Part shown: positions 44,501 to 53,839 of the stretch, in pieces
How positions within the stretch are numbered: position 1 is the stretch's first letter
Layout of the letters: the number at the start of each line of letters is the position of its first letter
Source: Psychroserpens sp. Hel_I_66
GTDB taxonomy: Bacteria > Bacteroidota > Bacteroidia > Flavobacteriales > Flavobacteriaceae
Assembly: GCF_000799465.1 (NCBI RefSeq)
Contig: NZ_JUGU01000001.1
Location: forward strand, 1,612,001 to 1,676,000
Length of the DNA stretch: 64,000 nt
Direction: 5' to 3'
The notes under the pieces: model-generated
Told to the model about the DNA's origin: nothing
Databases searched by the model: none
The model's input: the letters and a program-made list of their open reading frames with translations, nothing else
Made by a program: the position numbers and the translations under genes

Positions 44501-46846
44501 ATGAAATTAGCCCTTAAAATTCTATGTTTTCTCTGTACAATATTGACCTTTGGTCAAAACATTGTCGTAGATAGTCAGACCTATTCTCCGCAAGAATTAA
44601 TTGAAGACATCCTCATTGATAGCGACTGTATTGACAATGTAAGCGTTACTAATTTTGTGGGTGGCAATTTTGGAGGTACAGAACAAAGTTTCGGTTTTTT
44701 TGATGCAACAGGCACATCCTTTCCTTTTGAAACCGGTCTGGTCATGAGTACTGGAAAACTTTCTAATGTTCCAGGTCCAAATACGAGCCTTAGCGATGAC
44801 AACGCACCAAATTGGGAAGGCGACAACGATCTTGAAACCGTACTTGGAGAAACCAACACGACCAACGCAACCATATTAGAATTTGATTTTACTTCTGAAG
44901 CTAGCGAAATTAGCTTTAGATACATCTTTGCTTCGGAAGAATACCAGGAAGGAAACCCTAATACCTGCAATTTTTCAGATTTATTTGGTTTCTTGATTAG
45001 ACCCGCAACTGGCTCTTCATATACCAATATAGCATTAGTACCTGGAACCAATACACCTGTGAAAGTGACAACAGTACATCCAGAAATTCCTGGTGGTTGC
45101 CCTGCAGAAAATGAAGACTATTTTGAAAGTTTTAATCCGCCAATGTCTCCAACTAATTTTGCTGGACAAACCAAAATTTTAACCGCCATAGCTCAAGTAA
45201 TACCTAATGAGACATACCACGTCAAATTGGTTATTGCAGATGAACAAAATTTTAGATTTGACTCAGCAGTATTTTTAGAAGCTGGAAGTTTTAGACTCGC
45301 AACAGGTTTAGGTCCAGATCGACTAGTTAATAATGGTAATGCACTTTGTGGTGACGAAACCTTACAATTATCTGCTATACAAGAGGGATCTCCTTCTTAC
45401 GATTGGTTTAAAGACGGTATTCCCGTTCTATCCTCTCCAAGTGGCTGTGTTGATTGTGGTACTTATACTGTTACAGAACCTGGAACTTACAATGTTGAAG
45501 TAACACAAGACAACGGTTGTATCTATTATGGTGAAATTATTATAGAATACGCAGAAAATCCAGTAGGCTTTGATTCATTTTTGATAGCATGCGACCAAAA
45601 CCAAGATGGACTTACGTTTTACGATCTTTATACTTCGGAAAATAGCGTCACCAATGGAGATGGTTCATTGTTCATTTCAGATTTTTATCTCAATGAAGAT
45701 GACGCAATCAATGATACAAACACAATTGTAGGTGCCAATAATTTTGAAAATACAACTCCGTTTCAAACCGTTTATGCACGTGTTCAAAATCAAGCCAATT
45801 GTTTTAGTATTGCAGAAGTAGAATTACAGATTTCCAACAATACTGTTGTTATCCCAACGTTGGAAGCCTGTGATGGTGATGAGGTTGATGGCTTTGCAGA
45901 TTTCAATTTAAATGACATCACAACTGCGATTTCGAGTCAGATTCCGGTGGATGCAACTGTGTCCTTTTATTTAACCGAAATGGATGCTTTTTCAGAAACA
46001 GATAGTGTATCTGGCACATTTCAGAATACAATACCTAATCTACAAACGATTTATGTAAAAGTTGAGAACGACAATCAATGCTACTCCATTTCTACAGCCG
46101 ACTTGGCGGTTTTGTACACGCCACTTTTATCAGAGGATGAGACGTTTACGTATTGCTTAAACAGTTTCCCAGAAACGATTACTTTGTTTGGAGGTGTTCT
46201 CAACGATGCACCAAATAATTATTATTACGAATGGTTATTTAATGGCGTCTCTACGGAAGTCAATACGACCTTTAACGATATCAATGAAGTTGGTGTTTAC
46301 ACAGTTATCGTTACAGATCCCAACGGTTGCTCATCAAGTAGAACCATTACTGTGTTGCCTTCAAGTGATCCCGTTATTGAAGATGTGCTCATTTCTGAAG
46401 GCACCCAAAATAATACGGTCACTATAATTGCTTCTGGAGATGGGGAGTTTGAATATGCTGTTGATAATCCTGATGGTGCTTTTCAAATAAGCAATACGTT
46501 TACCAATGTATCTCCGGGATTTCACACGATTTTTGTTCGTGATATAAACGGTTGTGGGATTTCAGAAAAATTGATCTCAGTATTGGGATTCCCTAAATTT
46601 TTTACTCCAAATGGAGATCCATTTCATGAGCGCTGGCAAATTTATGGGGTCAATTCTCAATTTAATCAGGGTACAAACATTCAAATTTTTAATCGCTACG
46701 GAAAATTGCTCACCCAGTTCACAAATGAAAGTGCTGGTTGGGATGGGACTTTAAATGGTCAACCATTGCCTAGTGATGATTACTGGTTCTTGGCTACTTT
46801 TTTGGATGGCAGGACGTTTACAGGTCACTTTTCTTTGAGACGTTAA
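44501..46846 (+). CDS. Secreted T9SS type B protein with choice-of-anchor L domain, short form (781 aa)
   Basis: Signal peptide about 1-18 (LTFGQN). Choice-of-anchor L domain at residues 20-270 (GLVMSTGKL, FASEEYQEGNPNTCNFSDLFGF, SAVFLEAGSF), Ig-like segment, only two Cys-Asp repeats (IACDQNQDG, EACDGDEVDG), a second Ig-like segment and a type B sorting domain (FPKFFTPNGDPFHERWQI). The anchor domain is more distant from the two giant proteins than these are from each other, and its C-terminus is closest to the 1132-aa protein, suggesting a mosaic history. Confidence 0.9.
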   Translation: MKLALKILCFLCTILTFGQNIVVDSQTYSPQELIEDILIDSDCIDNVSVTNFVGGNFGGTEQSFGFFDATGTSFPFETGLVMSTGKLSNVPGPNTSLSDDNAPNWEGDNDLETVLGETNTTNATILEFDFTSEASEISFRYIFASEEYQEGNPNTCNFSDLFGFLIRPATGSSYTNIALVPGTNTPVKVTTVHPEIPGGCPAENEDYFESFNPPMSPTNFAGQTKILTAIAQVIPNETYHVKLVIADEQNFRFDSAVFLEAGSFRLATGLGPDRLVNNGNALCGDETLQLSAIQEGSPSYDWFKDGIPVLSSPSGCVDCGTYTVTEPGTYNVEVTQDNGCIYYGEIIIEYAENPVGFDSFLIACDQNQDGLTFYDLYTSENSVTNGDGSLFISDFYLNEDDAINDTNTIVGANNFENTTPFQTVYARVQNQANCFSIAEVELQISNNTVVIPTLEACDGDEVDGFADFNLNDITTAISSQIPVDATVSFYLTEMDAFSETDSVSGTFQNTIPNLQTIYVKVENDNQCYSISTADLAVLYTPLLSEDETFTYCLNSFPETITLFGGVLNDAPNNYYYEWLFNGVSTEVNTTFNDINEVGVYTVIVTDPNGCSSSRTITVLPSSDPVIEDVLISEGTQNNTVTIIASGDGEFEYAVDNPDGAFQISNTFTNVSPGFHTIFVRDINGCGISEKLISVLGFPKFFTPNGDPFHERWQIYGVNSQFNQGTNIQIFNRYGKLLTQFTNESAGWDGTLNGQPLPSDDYWFLATFLDGRTFTGHFSLRR

Positions 46847-46960
46847 AGCATTTTTAATGCAGATCAATAGAAATCCATAAAAAGTGATTTCACTTTAATT
46901 TTAAAAAAATCAATCTTCATAGAAATCGCTGTCAAAAAGTTTAGTTAATTCTCTATATTT

Positions 46961-49900
46961 ATGCTTATGAGGCATTTATATATAGCGTTAATTATAAACT
47001 TTGCAGTCTTTGCTCAGAGCAAAACTCATATTATAGATAATGATGAGTCTTTAAATTTTACCGCTATAGATCAAGAACTCGAAAACCAATGGGTATCTTC
47101 AATCACTCAAGACCAAGATGGTTTTATATGGTTTGCGACTCAAGATGGTCTTTATAAATATGATGGTTATCGCTTTTTCTCATATCGTTACGATCCTTAT
47201 GACCCAAGCTCACTGCCTGCCAATTGGGTACGACACTTAAGCCAAGATAAAAATGGAACATTTTGGCTATCCACTCAAGGTGAAGGCTTAGTGAGATTTA
47301 ATCAAGAGAAAAATAGTTTTAAAAAAATCAAATCAAATACTATTGACGGAATTAAGAGCAGTGTAGTTTTTATAACGCTGCCGATGTCTAATAATGCCCT
47401 ATGGGTTATAGGAGATAATGGTATTTATAGAAAACCAGCGAATGATACGGTATTTAAAAAAATAAAATCTCATTTTGATAACGTATTCATTTCTGAAACT
47501 AAAGACAGAAAAGAAATAGTTTACATTGATAATGTCATCTACGAATATAGTATAAATGAAAAAAAATTAAAGCCTATACATGAAGGAGTTTCAATAAACA
47601 GACTACTGGTAAATTCAAAAAATGAATTAGTTTACAGGAATGAAGGGACTGTATACATTAACAATTTAAAGAACGAGCCACGTGCAATCGATATTCCAGA
47701 GCACATATGGTTTATCTCTAATATACAGAACAACAAATGTGTTTTTGTGAGCGAAAAACATATGTATAGTTATGACTTCAATACAGATACCCTAAAAGTT
47801 TTAAATTATGACAGCACTAAAATCCATAGCGCTGAGATCAATAATCTTTACCTTGATAGTCAAGATATAATTTGGATTGCTACACGCACTGGTGTTTTTA
47901 AAGAGAATAAAGCAGGCAATGTGTTTTTAAATACAATAGATGTTCATGCAAGGCGAATAATTGAAGATAAAGACAAACTTTACATAGGAGGCATTGAAGG
48001 GCTTCATTGCTATTCTAAAATTGATAAAACCTACAAAACCTTAATAGCCAAAACACCAATATTTTCTGTTTTAAAAACAGAGGATGGTATTTGGGCTGGT
48101 GACATGTATGGCAAAGTTTATTTTTTAGATAAAAACCATAAGGTGAGCTCGTACCCATTAGAAAAAAATTCCAACACATTTCTTAAATTGTATGGAATCG
48201 TAGAAGACCGTAATGGCTTTATTTGGGTAAGTTCTTGGGAAGGCATCTATCTTCTTAACAAAAAGGGAGAAATCCTAGAACGCTATAAGTTAAACACAAA
48301 TGAAAATAATAAAGACCTCAAAGCCATACAGCTCCATTTAGACAAATCAGGTAATCTTTGGGTATTAACTATAGGCAATGGTTTATTCGTCATTCCTAAA
48401 ATAGCAGAAGTGAGTGGAAAACAACGCACTCTTGATTACAAACAATATACACATGTTAAGGGGAAATTAAATTCATTGAATTCCAATGTTCTTTATGAAA
48501 TACATGAAGATTTCAATGGCACGATTTGGATAGGCTCAGACTTTGGCATTAACAAGTACAATCTTGAAACCGATAATTTTGAGATCTTAAAAACAAGGCA
48601 CCATGATTTTGACAAAAAAGTAATGGCCATAAAAACAGATTCTAACAATTTGCTCTGGATCAGTACTATTAGAGACGGTATATTTATTTATGACAAAGAG
48701 AAAAAAAGTCTCATCAATTTAAGAGAAACAGATGGTTTAAATTCCAATGCTTGTTTATTCACTTCTAGCCACTATAATGGGAAAGAACTCTACTTCGGCA
48801 CCGAAAATGGCATACAAATCATCAACCCAAATAATCTAATAACTCCAAATATTGATAAAATTCCTGTGATTACCAATTTTACAGTTTTAGGTGAGGAGTC
48901 TTTTAAACAAAAAGCATCTATTTTAAATAACCAAACTATTAAACTAAATCATAAACAGACAGATATTTCAGTAGACTTTTCACTTCATGACTATCGCTTT
49001 CCAGAGAAAATAAACTATTACTACATCCTTGAAAATAGTCATGATGATTGGCGCAAAGCGTCCAACAACAGAGTAAGCTACACTAATCTAGAACCTGGTG
49101 AGTATAATTTTTTGATTAAAGCTTCATATCAATCAGAAGTAGAAACGCCTACCGCTAAATTAGAGTTGATTATTTCATCACCTTGGTATAAAACTACCCT
49201 AGCCTACATTTTGTTTTCAACCCTTTTTATCTCTTTAGTTTATCTTTTTCTTCACCTTAGACTAAAGCAAAAAATGACCTTAGACAGGTTGGAGATTGCT
49301 AAAGAGATGGATCGTATAAAATCCAATTTATTTACAAATATCTCTCATGAACTAAGAACACCATTAACATTGATATCTGGACCAATAGAGCATCAATTAT
49401 CTAAAAAAAATCTAGATTCCGAAGATCGAAAAGAGCTCAATCTCGTTAAACAAAATGCCAATAGGTTGCTTAATCTCGTCAACCAGATGTTAGATTTATC
49501 TCTAATAGATTCTGGTCAATTGAGATTATTTGTTGAAGAAGGAAATCTAAACATGCTACTAAACCAAATTGTTGATGCCTTTCAATACAAAGCAGACGAG
49601 AAACAAATTCGTATAATTAGCCAAATCCAAAACTTGTCTAAAGTTTGGTATGATGTTGATTTGATTGAAAAAATCACCTCTAATCTTTTGTCCAATGCCA
49701 TCAAATATGCTCCAGAAAATACCGAAATCCTACTAGACGCTAATGATCTGGACAACATCTTGGTGCTCTCCATAATTAACGTTAACACCTCTATTTCACA
49801 AAAGGATTTTGAAAAACTATTCCAGCGGTTTTACCAAGATAATGAAGCTTCTGAAGGGGTAGGCGTTGGTTTAGCGCTCGTTAAAGAACTTGTAAATCTA

Positions 49901-50812
49901 TCCAAGGGAAACATTACAGCCAACACATTAGAACATGACAAAGTTCAATTTACTGTAAGTCTGCCAATTAGTAAAAATGCTTTCAATGCTTCGGAAATTA
50001 AAACAGAAACCCCACATATCCCATCCATTGAACAATTGGACTTAAAAGAAAAAATAAAGACAGATAAACCACTTTTACTTATTGCTGAAGACGATAAAGA
50101 TATACGAACATTTGTAGTTTCTATGTTTAAGGAAGATTATAAGATCATAGAAGCAGAAAACGGAAAAACCGGTATTGATCTGGCTTTACAATATATTCCA
50201 GATATTATCATTAGTGACATCATGATGCCTGTTCAGGATGGAATTGAATTATGTAATTTTTTAAAATACAATGAACTCACCAGCCATATCCCAATTATAT
50301 TATTAACTGCAAAAGTTGGAGAAACCAATGAAATTGTAGGATTAAAAACTGGAGCAGATGCTTATATCACAAAACCCTTTAACAGAGAAAAACTGATTTT
50401 AAGAGTTGAGAAACTTATAGAAAATAGACAAAAACTTCAATTATACTTTAGTAAGGATTTCACAATACACCCAGAATTACCAATAACCTCTACAGAAAAA
50501 GACTTTCTAAAAAGACTCAAAATAGTCTTAGATAATAAAATTACAGATCCAGATTTCACAAGCGAGGCCTTTGCAGACGCTATGCTCATGAGTCGTACAC
50601 AACTTCATAGAAAATTAAAGGCGATTGTTGGAATGACAACTTCAGAATTTTTAAGAAACCAGCGTTTAAAATTAGCAATCGAACTCCTTAAAAAATCTGA
50701 TGCTACAGTTTCGGAAATTGCATATCAAGTAGGTTTTAATACACCGTCCTATTTTATTAAATGCTTTAAAAGCATGTATAACTGCACACCTAGTGAATAT
50801 ATTTCAGAATAA
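46961..50812 (+). CDS. Hybrid two-component system: sensor kinase, receiver and AraC-type regulator in one chain
   Basis: 1283 aa, HTCS type. Signal peptide (VFAQS), periplasmic two-component propeller repeats (WVSSITQDQDGFIWFATQDGLYKYDG and similar) to about residue 660, Y_Y_Y domain, one TM helix near residue 750, HisKA (ISHELRTP, His796), HATPase, receiver (phosphoacceptor Asp1086 in SDIMMP, LTAK, KPF) and a C-terminal HTH_18 AraC domain ending GFNTPSYFIKCFK. The HATPase G1 box, normally DxGxG, reads INVNTSI around residues 939-945, while the later GVGVGLAL glycine box is kept. HTCS proteins usually sense glycan breakdown products and control adjacent loci; here the neighbours are secreted proteins, not SusCD. 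Confidence 0.95.
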   Translation: MLMRHLYIALIINFAVFAQSKTHIIDNDESLNFTAIDQELENQWVSSITQDQDGFIWFATQDGLYKYDGYRFFSYRYDPYDPSSLPANWVRHLSQDKNGTFWLSTQGEGLVRFNQEKNSFKKIKSNTIDGIKSSVVFITLPMSNNALWVIGDNGIYRKPANDTVFKKIKSHFDNVFISETKDRKEIVYIDNVIYEYSINEKKLKPIHEGVSINRLLVNSKNELVYRNEGTVYINNLKNEPRAIDIPEHIWFISNIQNNKCVFVSEKHMYSYDFNTDTLKVLNYDSTKIHSAEINNLYLDSQDIIWIATRTGVFKENKAGNVFLNTIDVHARRIIEDKDKLYIGGIEGLHCYSKIDKTYKTLIAKTPIFSVLKTEDGIWAGDMYGKVYFLDKNHKVSSYPLEKNSNTFLKLYGIVEDRNGFIWVSSWEGIYLLNKKGEILERYKLNTNENNKDLKAIQLHLDKSGNLWVLTIGNGLFVIPKIAEVSGKQRTLDYKQYTHVKGKLNSLNSNVLYEIHEDFNGTIWIGSDFGINKYNLETDNFEILKTRHHDFDKKVMAIKTDSNNLLWISTIRDGIFIYDKEKKSLINLRETDGLNSNACLFTSSHYNGKELYFGTENGIQIINPNNLITPNIDKIPVITNFTVLGEESFKQKASILNNQTIKLNHKQTDISVDFSLHDYRFPEKINYYYILENSHDDWRKASNNRVSYTNLEPGEYNFLIKASYQSEVETPTAKLELIISSPWYKTTLAYILFSTLFISLVYLFLHLRLKQKMTLDRLEIAKEMDRIKSNLFTNISHELRTPLTLISGPIEHQLSKKNLDSEDRKELNLVKQNANRLLNLVNQMLDLSLIDSGQLRLFVEEGNLNMLLNQIVDAFQYKADEKQIRIISQIQNLSKVWYDVDLIEKITSNLLSNAIKYAPENTEILLDANDLDNILVLSIINVNTSISQKDFEKLFQRFYQDNEASEGVGVGLALVKELVNLSKGNITANTLEHDKVQFTVSLPISKNAFNASEIKTETPHIPSIEQLDLKEKIKTDKPLLLIAEDDKDIRTFVVSMFKEDYKIIEAENGKTGIDLALQYIPDIIISDIMMPVQDGIELCNFLKYNELTSHIPIILLTAKVGETNEIVGLKTGADAYITKPFNREKLILRVEKLIENRQKLQLYFSKDFTIHPELPITSTEKDFLKRLKIVLDNKITDPDFTSEAFADAMLMSRTQLHRKLKAIVGMTTSEFLRNQRLKLAIELLKKSDATVSEIAYQVGFNTPSYFIKCFKSMYNCTPSEYISE

Positions 50813-50824
50813 ATTATTTTTTTA

Positions 50825-50847
50825 AATTAATTGTAAATCAATTAATT
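50825..50847. repeat. 9-bp inverted repeat after the HTCS gene
   Basis: AATTAATTG (50825-50833) and CAATTAATT (50839-50847), 5-bp spacer. Too AT-rich and without a T tract for a confident terminator; could also be an operator. Confidence 0.35.
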
Positions 50848-50865
50848 AATACCAATAATTCAATC

Positions 50866-50883
50866 ATGTTACATATGTTACAT
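50866..50883. promoter_or_regulatory. Tandem 9-bp direct repeat, possible regulator site
   Basis: ATGTTACAT at 50866-50874 is repeated without gap at 50875-50883, in the non-coding stretch between the HTCS gene and the secreted-protein operon. AraC-family outputs bind direct repeats, so this is a candidate site for the upstream regulator (inference). Confidence 0.35.
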
Positions 50884-50963
50884 GGTTTGAAACATATCTT
50901 CTATCTCTTCTTACCATTACTATATAGTTTTACACTTAGAATAATCCCACAGCGTATTTTAAG

Positions 50964-51095
50964 ATGGATGAAGTTCCAAAATATACAAATGAAAAGATAT
51001 ACCTAAGTATCGATCATTTAAAAAAAGGAACATATAATCTCAACATCTTATTAAAGAATAAAATTATTAAAACGATAGAATTTATCAAACGATAG
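50964..51095 (+). CDS. Small ORF, 43 aa, possible gene or fragment
   Basis: Reads MDEVPKYTNEK then IYLSIDHLKKGTYNLNI and ends LLKNKIIKTIEFIKR. The alternation of charged and hydrophobic residues (strand, turn with GTY, strand) looks like a genuine beta-hairpin and resembles short flavobacterial proteins or the tail end of a T9SS-type beta domain, not random AT-rich translation. No signal peptide. It is 93 bp upstream of the five-gene secreted operon with a hairpin between. Function unknown; it could be a fragment of a decayed gene. Confidence 0.45.
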   Translation: MDEVPKYTNEKIYLSIDHLKKGTYNLNILLKNKIIKTIEFIKR

Positions 51096-51122
51096 TAAAG
51101 ATGCTATTAATCAGTTGAGATA

Positions 51123-51175
51123 TAGGGAACCGATAATTAAAAACGTGGAGTTTGCATTGGTTTCCTATTCTTTTT
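51123..51175 (+). terminator. Possible terminator or leader hairpin before the secreted operon
   Basis: TAGGGAACC (51123-51131) can pair with GGTTTCCTA (51159-51167) over 9 bp including one G-U pair, followed by TTCTTTTT. The 27-nt loop is long for a terminator. It ends 14 bp before the ATG at 51189. Confidence 0.35.
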
Positions 51176-51188
51176 AAAAATCAAATTT

Positions 51189-53201
51189 ATGAAATCAAAA
51201 ATTTTACTCTTTGCTTTACTACTAAGCTTAATAACCTATTCTCAAAATGGGATTAATTACAAAGCGGTCATTAAAGATGATCTTGGTAATGTCCTTGATA
51301 ATACGTTTATGAATATCCAATTCACGATACACCAAACCAGTGCCACTGGAACCATAGTTTACCAAGAAGCTTTTAATTATACTTCAGACTCAAATGGTAT
51401 AGTGATATTAAATATTGGAACAAATCCGTCTCCAACAGTAGGCATATTTGAAACTATAAATTGGAAAGCAGATATTCATTTTCTACAAACTACCATCACT
51501 TATAGTGGTGGAACTTTAGATTTTGACGCCACTCAATTTATGGCAGTGCCTTATGCCTTAAGTGCTGGCAATGTAAGTGGTCTAGAAAAAATAACTGAAA
51601 ACGGGAATGAAGGCTGGAGATTGATAAACAGTGACCCAACTAGCTATAATGATATTGGTGATGGGGCTGTCAATTTAAGTGTCTCGAATTCAAGTTCTAA
51701 TCCTACTGGAGCGTCTGGTTTTGCGTCTTTTACAAGTGGATATAATACTGAAGCTACCGGTTCCTACTCCACTGCAATGGGAGAGAGCACTATAGCTAGT
51801 GGATTTGCTTCAACTATAGTAGGAAAATTTAATGTAGATAACCCTAGTACAATTTTTGCGGTAGGTAATGGTAGTTTTGGCGCAGGAACACCTATTCGTG
51901 AAAATGCATTAACTCTTAATTCAGGTGCTGGAAATGCAATCGATTTTATTATTGGAAACTCCCAAATTGATGACGATGATACAACAGAAAACGATAATAT
52001 CAAATTCTTTTTTAGCGGACAATATGGTGCTTTAAGGGCAGGTCGTGTTTCAAACGAAACTGGAGATGAATGGAATCTTGATAACATCGGCTTTTTTTCT
52101 ACTGCATTCGGTAATGGCACAATGGCATTTGGTAGTAGTTCTTTTGCAAGTGGAAGAAATACAATCGCTAATGGCTTTTCATCAACAGCAATGGGAAATG
52201 GCACTATCGCCTCATCTTCAACTGCAATGGCTGTTGGAAATTATAATACTGATGTTGCTGATGCTCAATTTCTTATAGGAAATGGCAATAATGATGGCAA
52301 TCGCAGTAACGCACTCACAGTTCTTAAAAATGGTACGATCATCGCTCCTAGTTTCGATTTAGCAGAAATTTTAGATGATAAGGCACTCATCACCAAAGAG
52401 TATGCTGATACAAATTTAGAATCGTCAGGCGTAGAACAGTATACAGATAACGAAGGTAGAACAGGTTGGCAGTTGATTGGCTTAACTCAAAGTCAATCTA
52501 TAGGCACTAATGCTATTGATCTTAGCCAATCAACTATTGCATCTCCTGCAACTGGTGCACTGGGTACACAATCATTTGCTGTAGGTAGAAACACAGTGGC
52601 ATCTGGAAATTATTCTACAGCTTTGGGAGATAATACGAACGCACCTTCATACCGAGAAACTGTAATTGGTACAAATAATACTAATTACACTCCTGTAGGT
52701 ATTACGAACTGGAACAGTAATGACCGATTATTTGTTATTGGTAATGGGTTTTCTGACACAAGTAAAAATGACGCTTTAGTCGTATTAAAAAATGGCACCA
52801 TAACCGCTCCTTCCCTTGATATGGCAGAAATAAATACTGCAGGAGATAACGCTTTAATCACTAAAGAATATGCAGATTCTAACTATTTAAGCAGCTCTAC
52901 AGATTACATAAGCAGTTCTTCAAATTTAGTACCTCTAGCCTATGGGATCATAGAATCAAATGCCAATGTACTCAATGGCACAGGTAATTTCTCAGCCACT
53001 ATAAGTAGTAATGTGATCACAATTAGTATTGATGATGAAATAATGAATCCATTTGATACGACTTGTATTATAACGCCATATTCCACAGCTTTTAGAAGTC
53101 CATCTATTATTATGAGCAGTGGTAATATACAAGTACGCACATTTAATATTTCGGGCAACTTAGCACCTGTCACATTCCAATTTGTCATTTATAAATTATA
53201 A
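51189..53201 (+). CDS. Exported protein with YadA-head-like repeats (670 aa)
   Basis: Signal peptide 1-18 (ITYSQN). Residues 18-130 form a domain shared with the protein at 53840 (NGINYKAVIKDDLGNV through FMAVPYAL). Then clusters of trimeric-autotransporter head (Hep_Hag) style repeats: GSYSTAMGESTIASG, STAFGNGTMAFGSSSFASG, SSTAMGNGTIAS, NYSTALGDNT. No C-terminal beta-barrel or T9SS domain is visible, so how it is anchored or exported past the outer membrane is unclear. It probably forms a trimeric beta-roll fibre (inference from repeats). First gene of a five-gene operon with gaps of 4-11 bp. Confidence 0.85.
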   Translation: MKSKILLFALLLSLITYSQNGINYKAVIKDDLGNVLDNTFMNIQFTIHQTSATGTIVYQEAFNYTSDSNGIVILNIGTNPSPTVGIFETINWKADIHFLQTTITYSGGTLDFDATQFMAVPYALSAGNVSGLEKITENGNEGWRLINSDPTSYNDIGDGAVNLSVSNSSSNPTGASGFASFTSGYNTEATGSYSTAMGESTIASGFASTIVGKFNVDNPSTIFAVGNGSFGAGTPIRENALTLNSGAGNAIDFIIGNSQIDDDDTTENDNIKFFFSGQYGALRAGRVSNETGDEWNLDNIGFFSTAFGNGTMAFGSSSFASGRNTIANGFSSTAMGNGTIASSSTAMAVGNYNTDVADAQFLIGNGNNDGNRSNALTVLKNGTIIAPSFDLAEILDDKALITKEYADTNLESSGVEQYTDNEGRTGWQLIGLTQSQSIGTNAIDLSQSTIASPATGALGTQSFAVGRNTVASGNYSTALGDNTNAPSYRETVIGTNNTNYTPVGITNWNSNDRLFVIGNGFSDTSKNDALVVLKNGTITAPSLDMAEINTAGDNALITKEYADSNYLSSSTDYISSSSNLVPLAYGIIESNANVLNGTGNFSATISSNVITISIDDEIMNPFDTTCIITPYSTAFRSPSIIMSSGNIQVRTFNISGNLAPVTFQFVIYKL

Positions 53202-53212
53202 TCTCAACACTC

Positions 53213-53833
53213 ATGAAATATTATTTTACATTCATTGTCATACTTTTTTTGGTATCCTGCAAATCAGAAACCAAACAAAGTACAGAGAGCGTTGCAAATA
53301 GCGATTCAACTAAGGAAGTCTCAAAAACAAAAGCATCTAATTTAGATTTTAGCAGTTTATTTGACAACTACATTTGCGACATCACATCCAGTGAACTCGC
53401 AGAGGTATTACAATTGCCAGAATCTAGTATATCTGTTGCAAATAGCTCTTCAGACAATAAATGCAATTTTAAACTTCAAGGATTTGGTAAAGGGTATGAA
53501 AATTCAGGAACTCCTTTATCCTTTGGACCAATTCCCAGTTCCAAAAAACATAACAATAAAGTAATTACAAATCACTTAAAAGAAAAAAAAGAAAGACCTC
53601 AAGGCATGATCATGGGACGGGATATCATTCTTGCAGATGCTGGAGAAGGTTATATCACTTTACAATTACTGCAAGGCAGAGTGCTCATTTTAAACGAAAA
53701 TTACGATCCCTATTTTATGATTTCCTACGGAAATAAGAATTCCGTACAAGAAAGAACTAAAGAACAACATGAGCAGCTCACAAAAAAAATAATTGATCTT
53801 TCTAATTATCTCATATCAAAACATAAAAAATGA
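53213..53833 (+). CDS. Putative lipoprotein (206 aa)
   Basis: Lipoprotein signal MKYYFTFIVILFLVSC with lipobox Cys at residue 16, followed by a Ser/Lys/Thr-rich linker. The rest (FDNYICDITSSELAEVLQL, KCNFKLQGFG) is not a recognised family; two Cys at about 61 and 84 might pair. 11 bp after the YadA-like gene and 6 bp before the S74 gene, so it is likely an outer- or inner-membrane accessory factor for the operon's fibre proteins (inference). Confidence 0.8.
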   Translation: MKYYFTFIVILFLVSCKSETKQSTESVANSDSTKEVSKTKASNLDFSSLFDNYICDITSSELAEVLQLPESSISVANSSSDNKCNFKLQGFGKGYENSGTPLSFGPIPSSKKHNNKVITNHLKEKKERPQGMIMGRDIILADAGEGYITLQLLQGRVLILNENYDPYFMISYGNKNSVQERTKEQHEQLTKKIIDLSNYLISKHKK

Positions 53834-53839
53834 ACAACC

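Noticed and set aside
44581..45051. 156-codon antisense ORF within the 781-aa secreted protein gene
   Set aside because: Exact shadow of a convincing T9SS protein gene, with no domain of its own.
51764..52204. 146-codon antisense ORF within the YadA-head-like gene
   Set aside because: Its Pro/Leu/Ala periodicity mirrors the repeats on the coding strand; it is a shadow frame.
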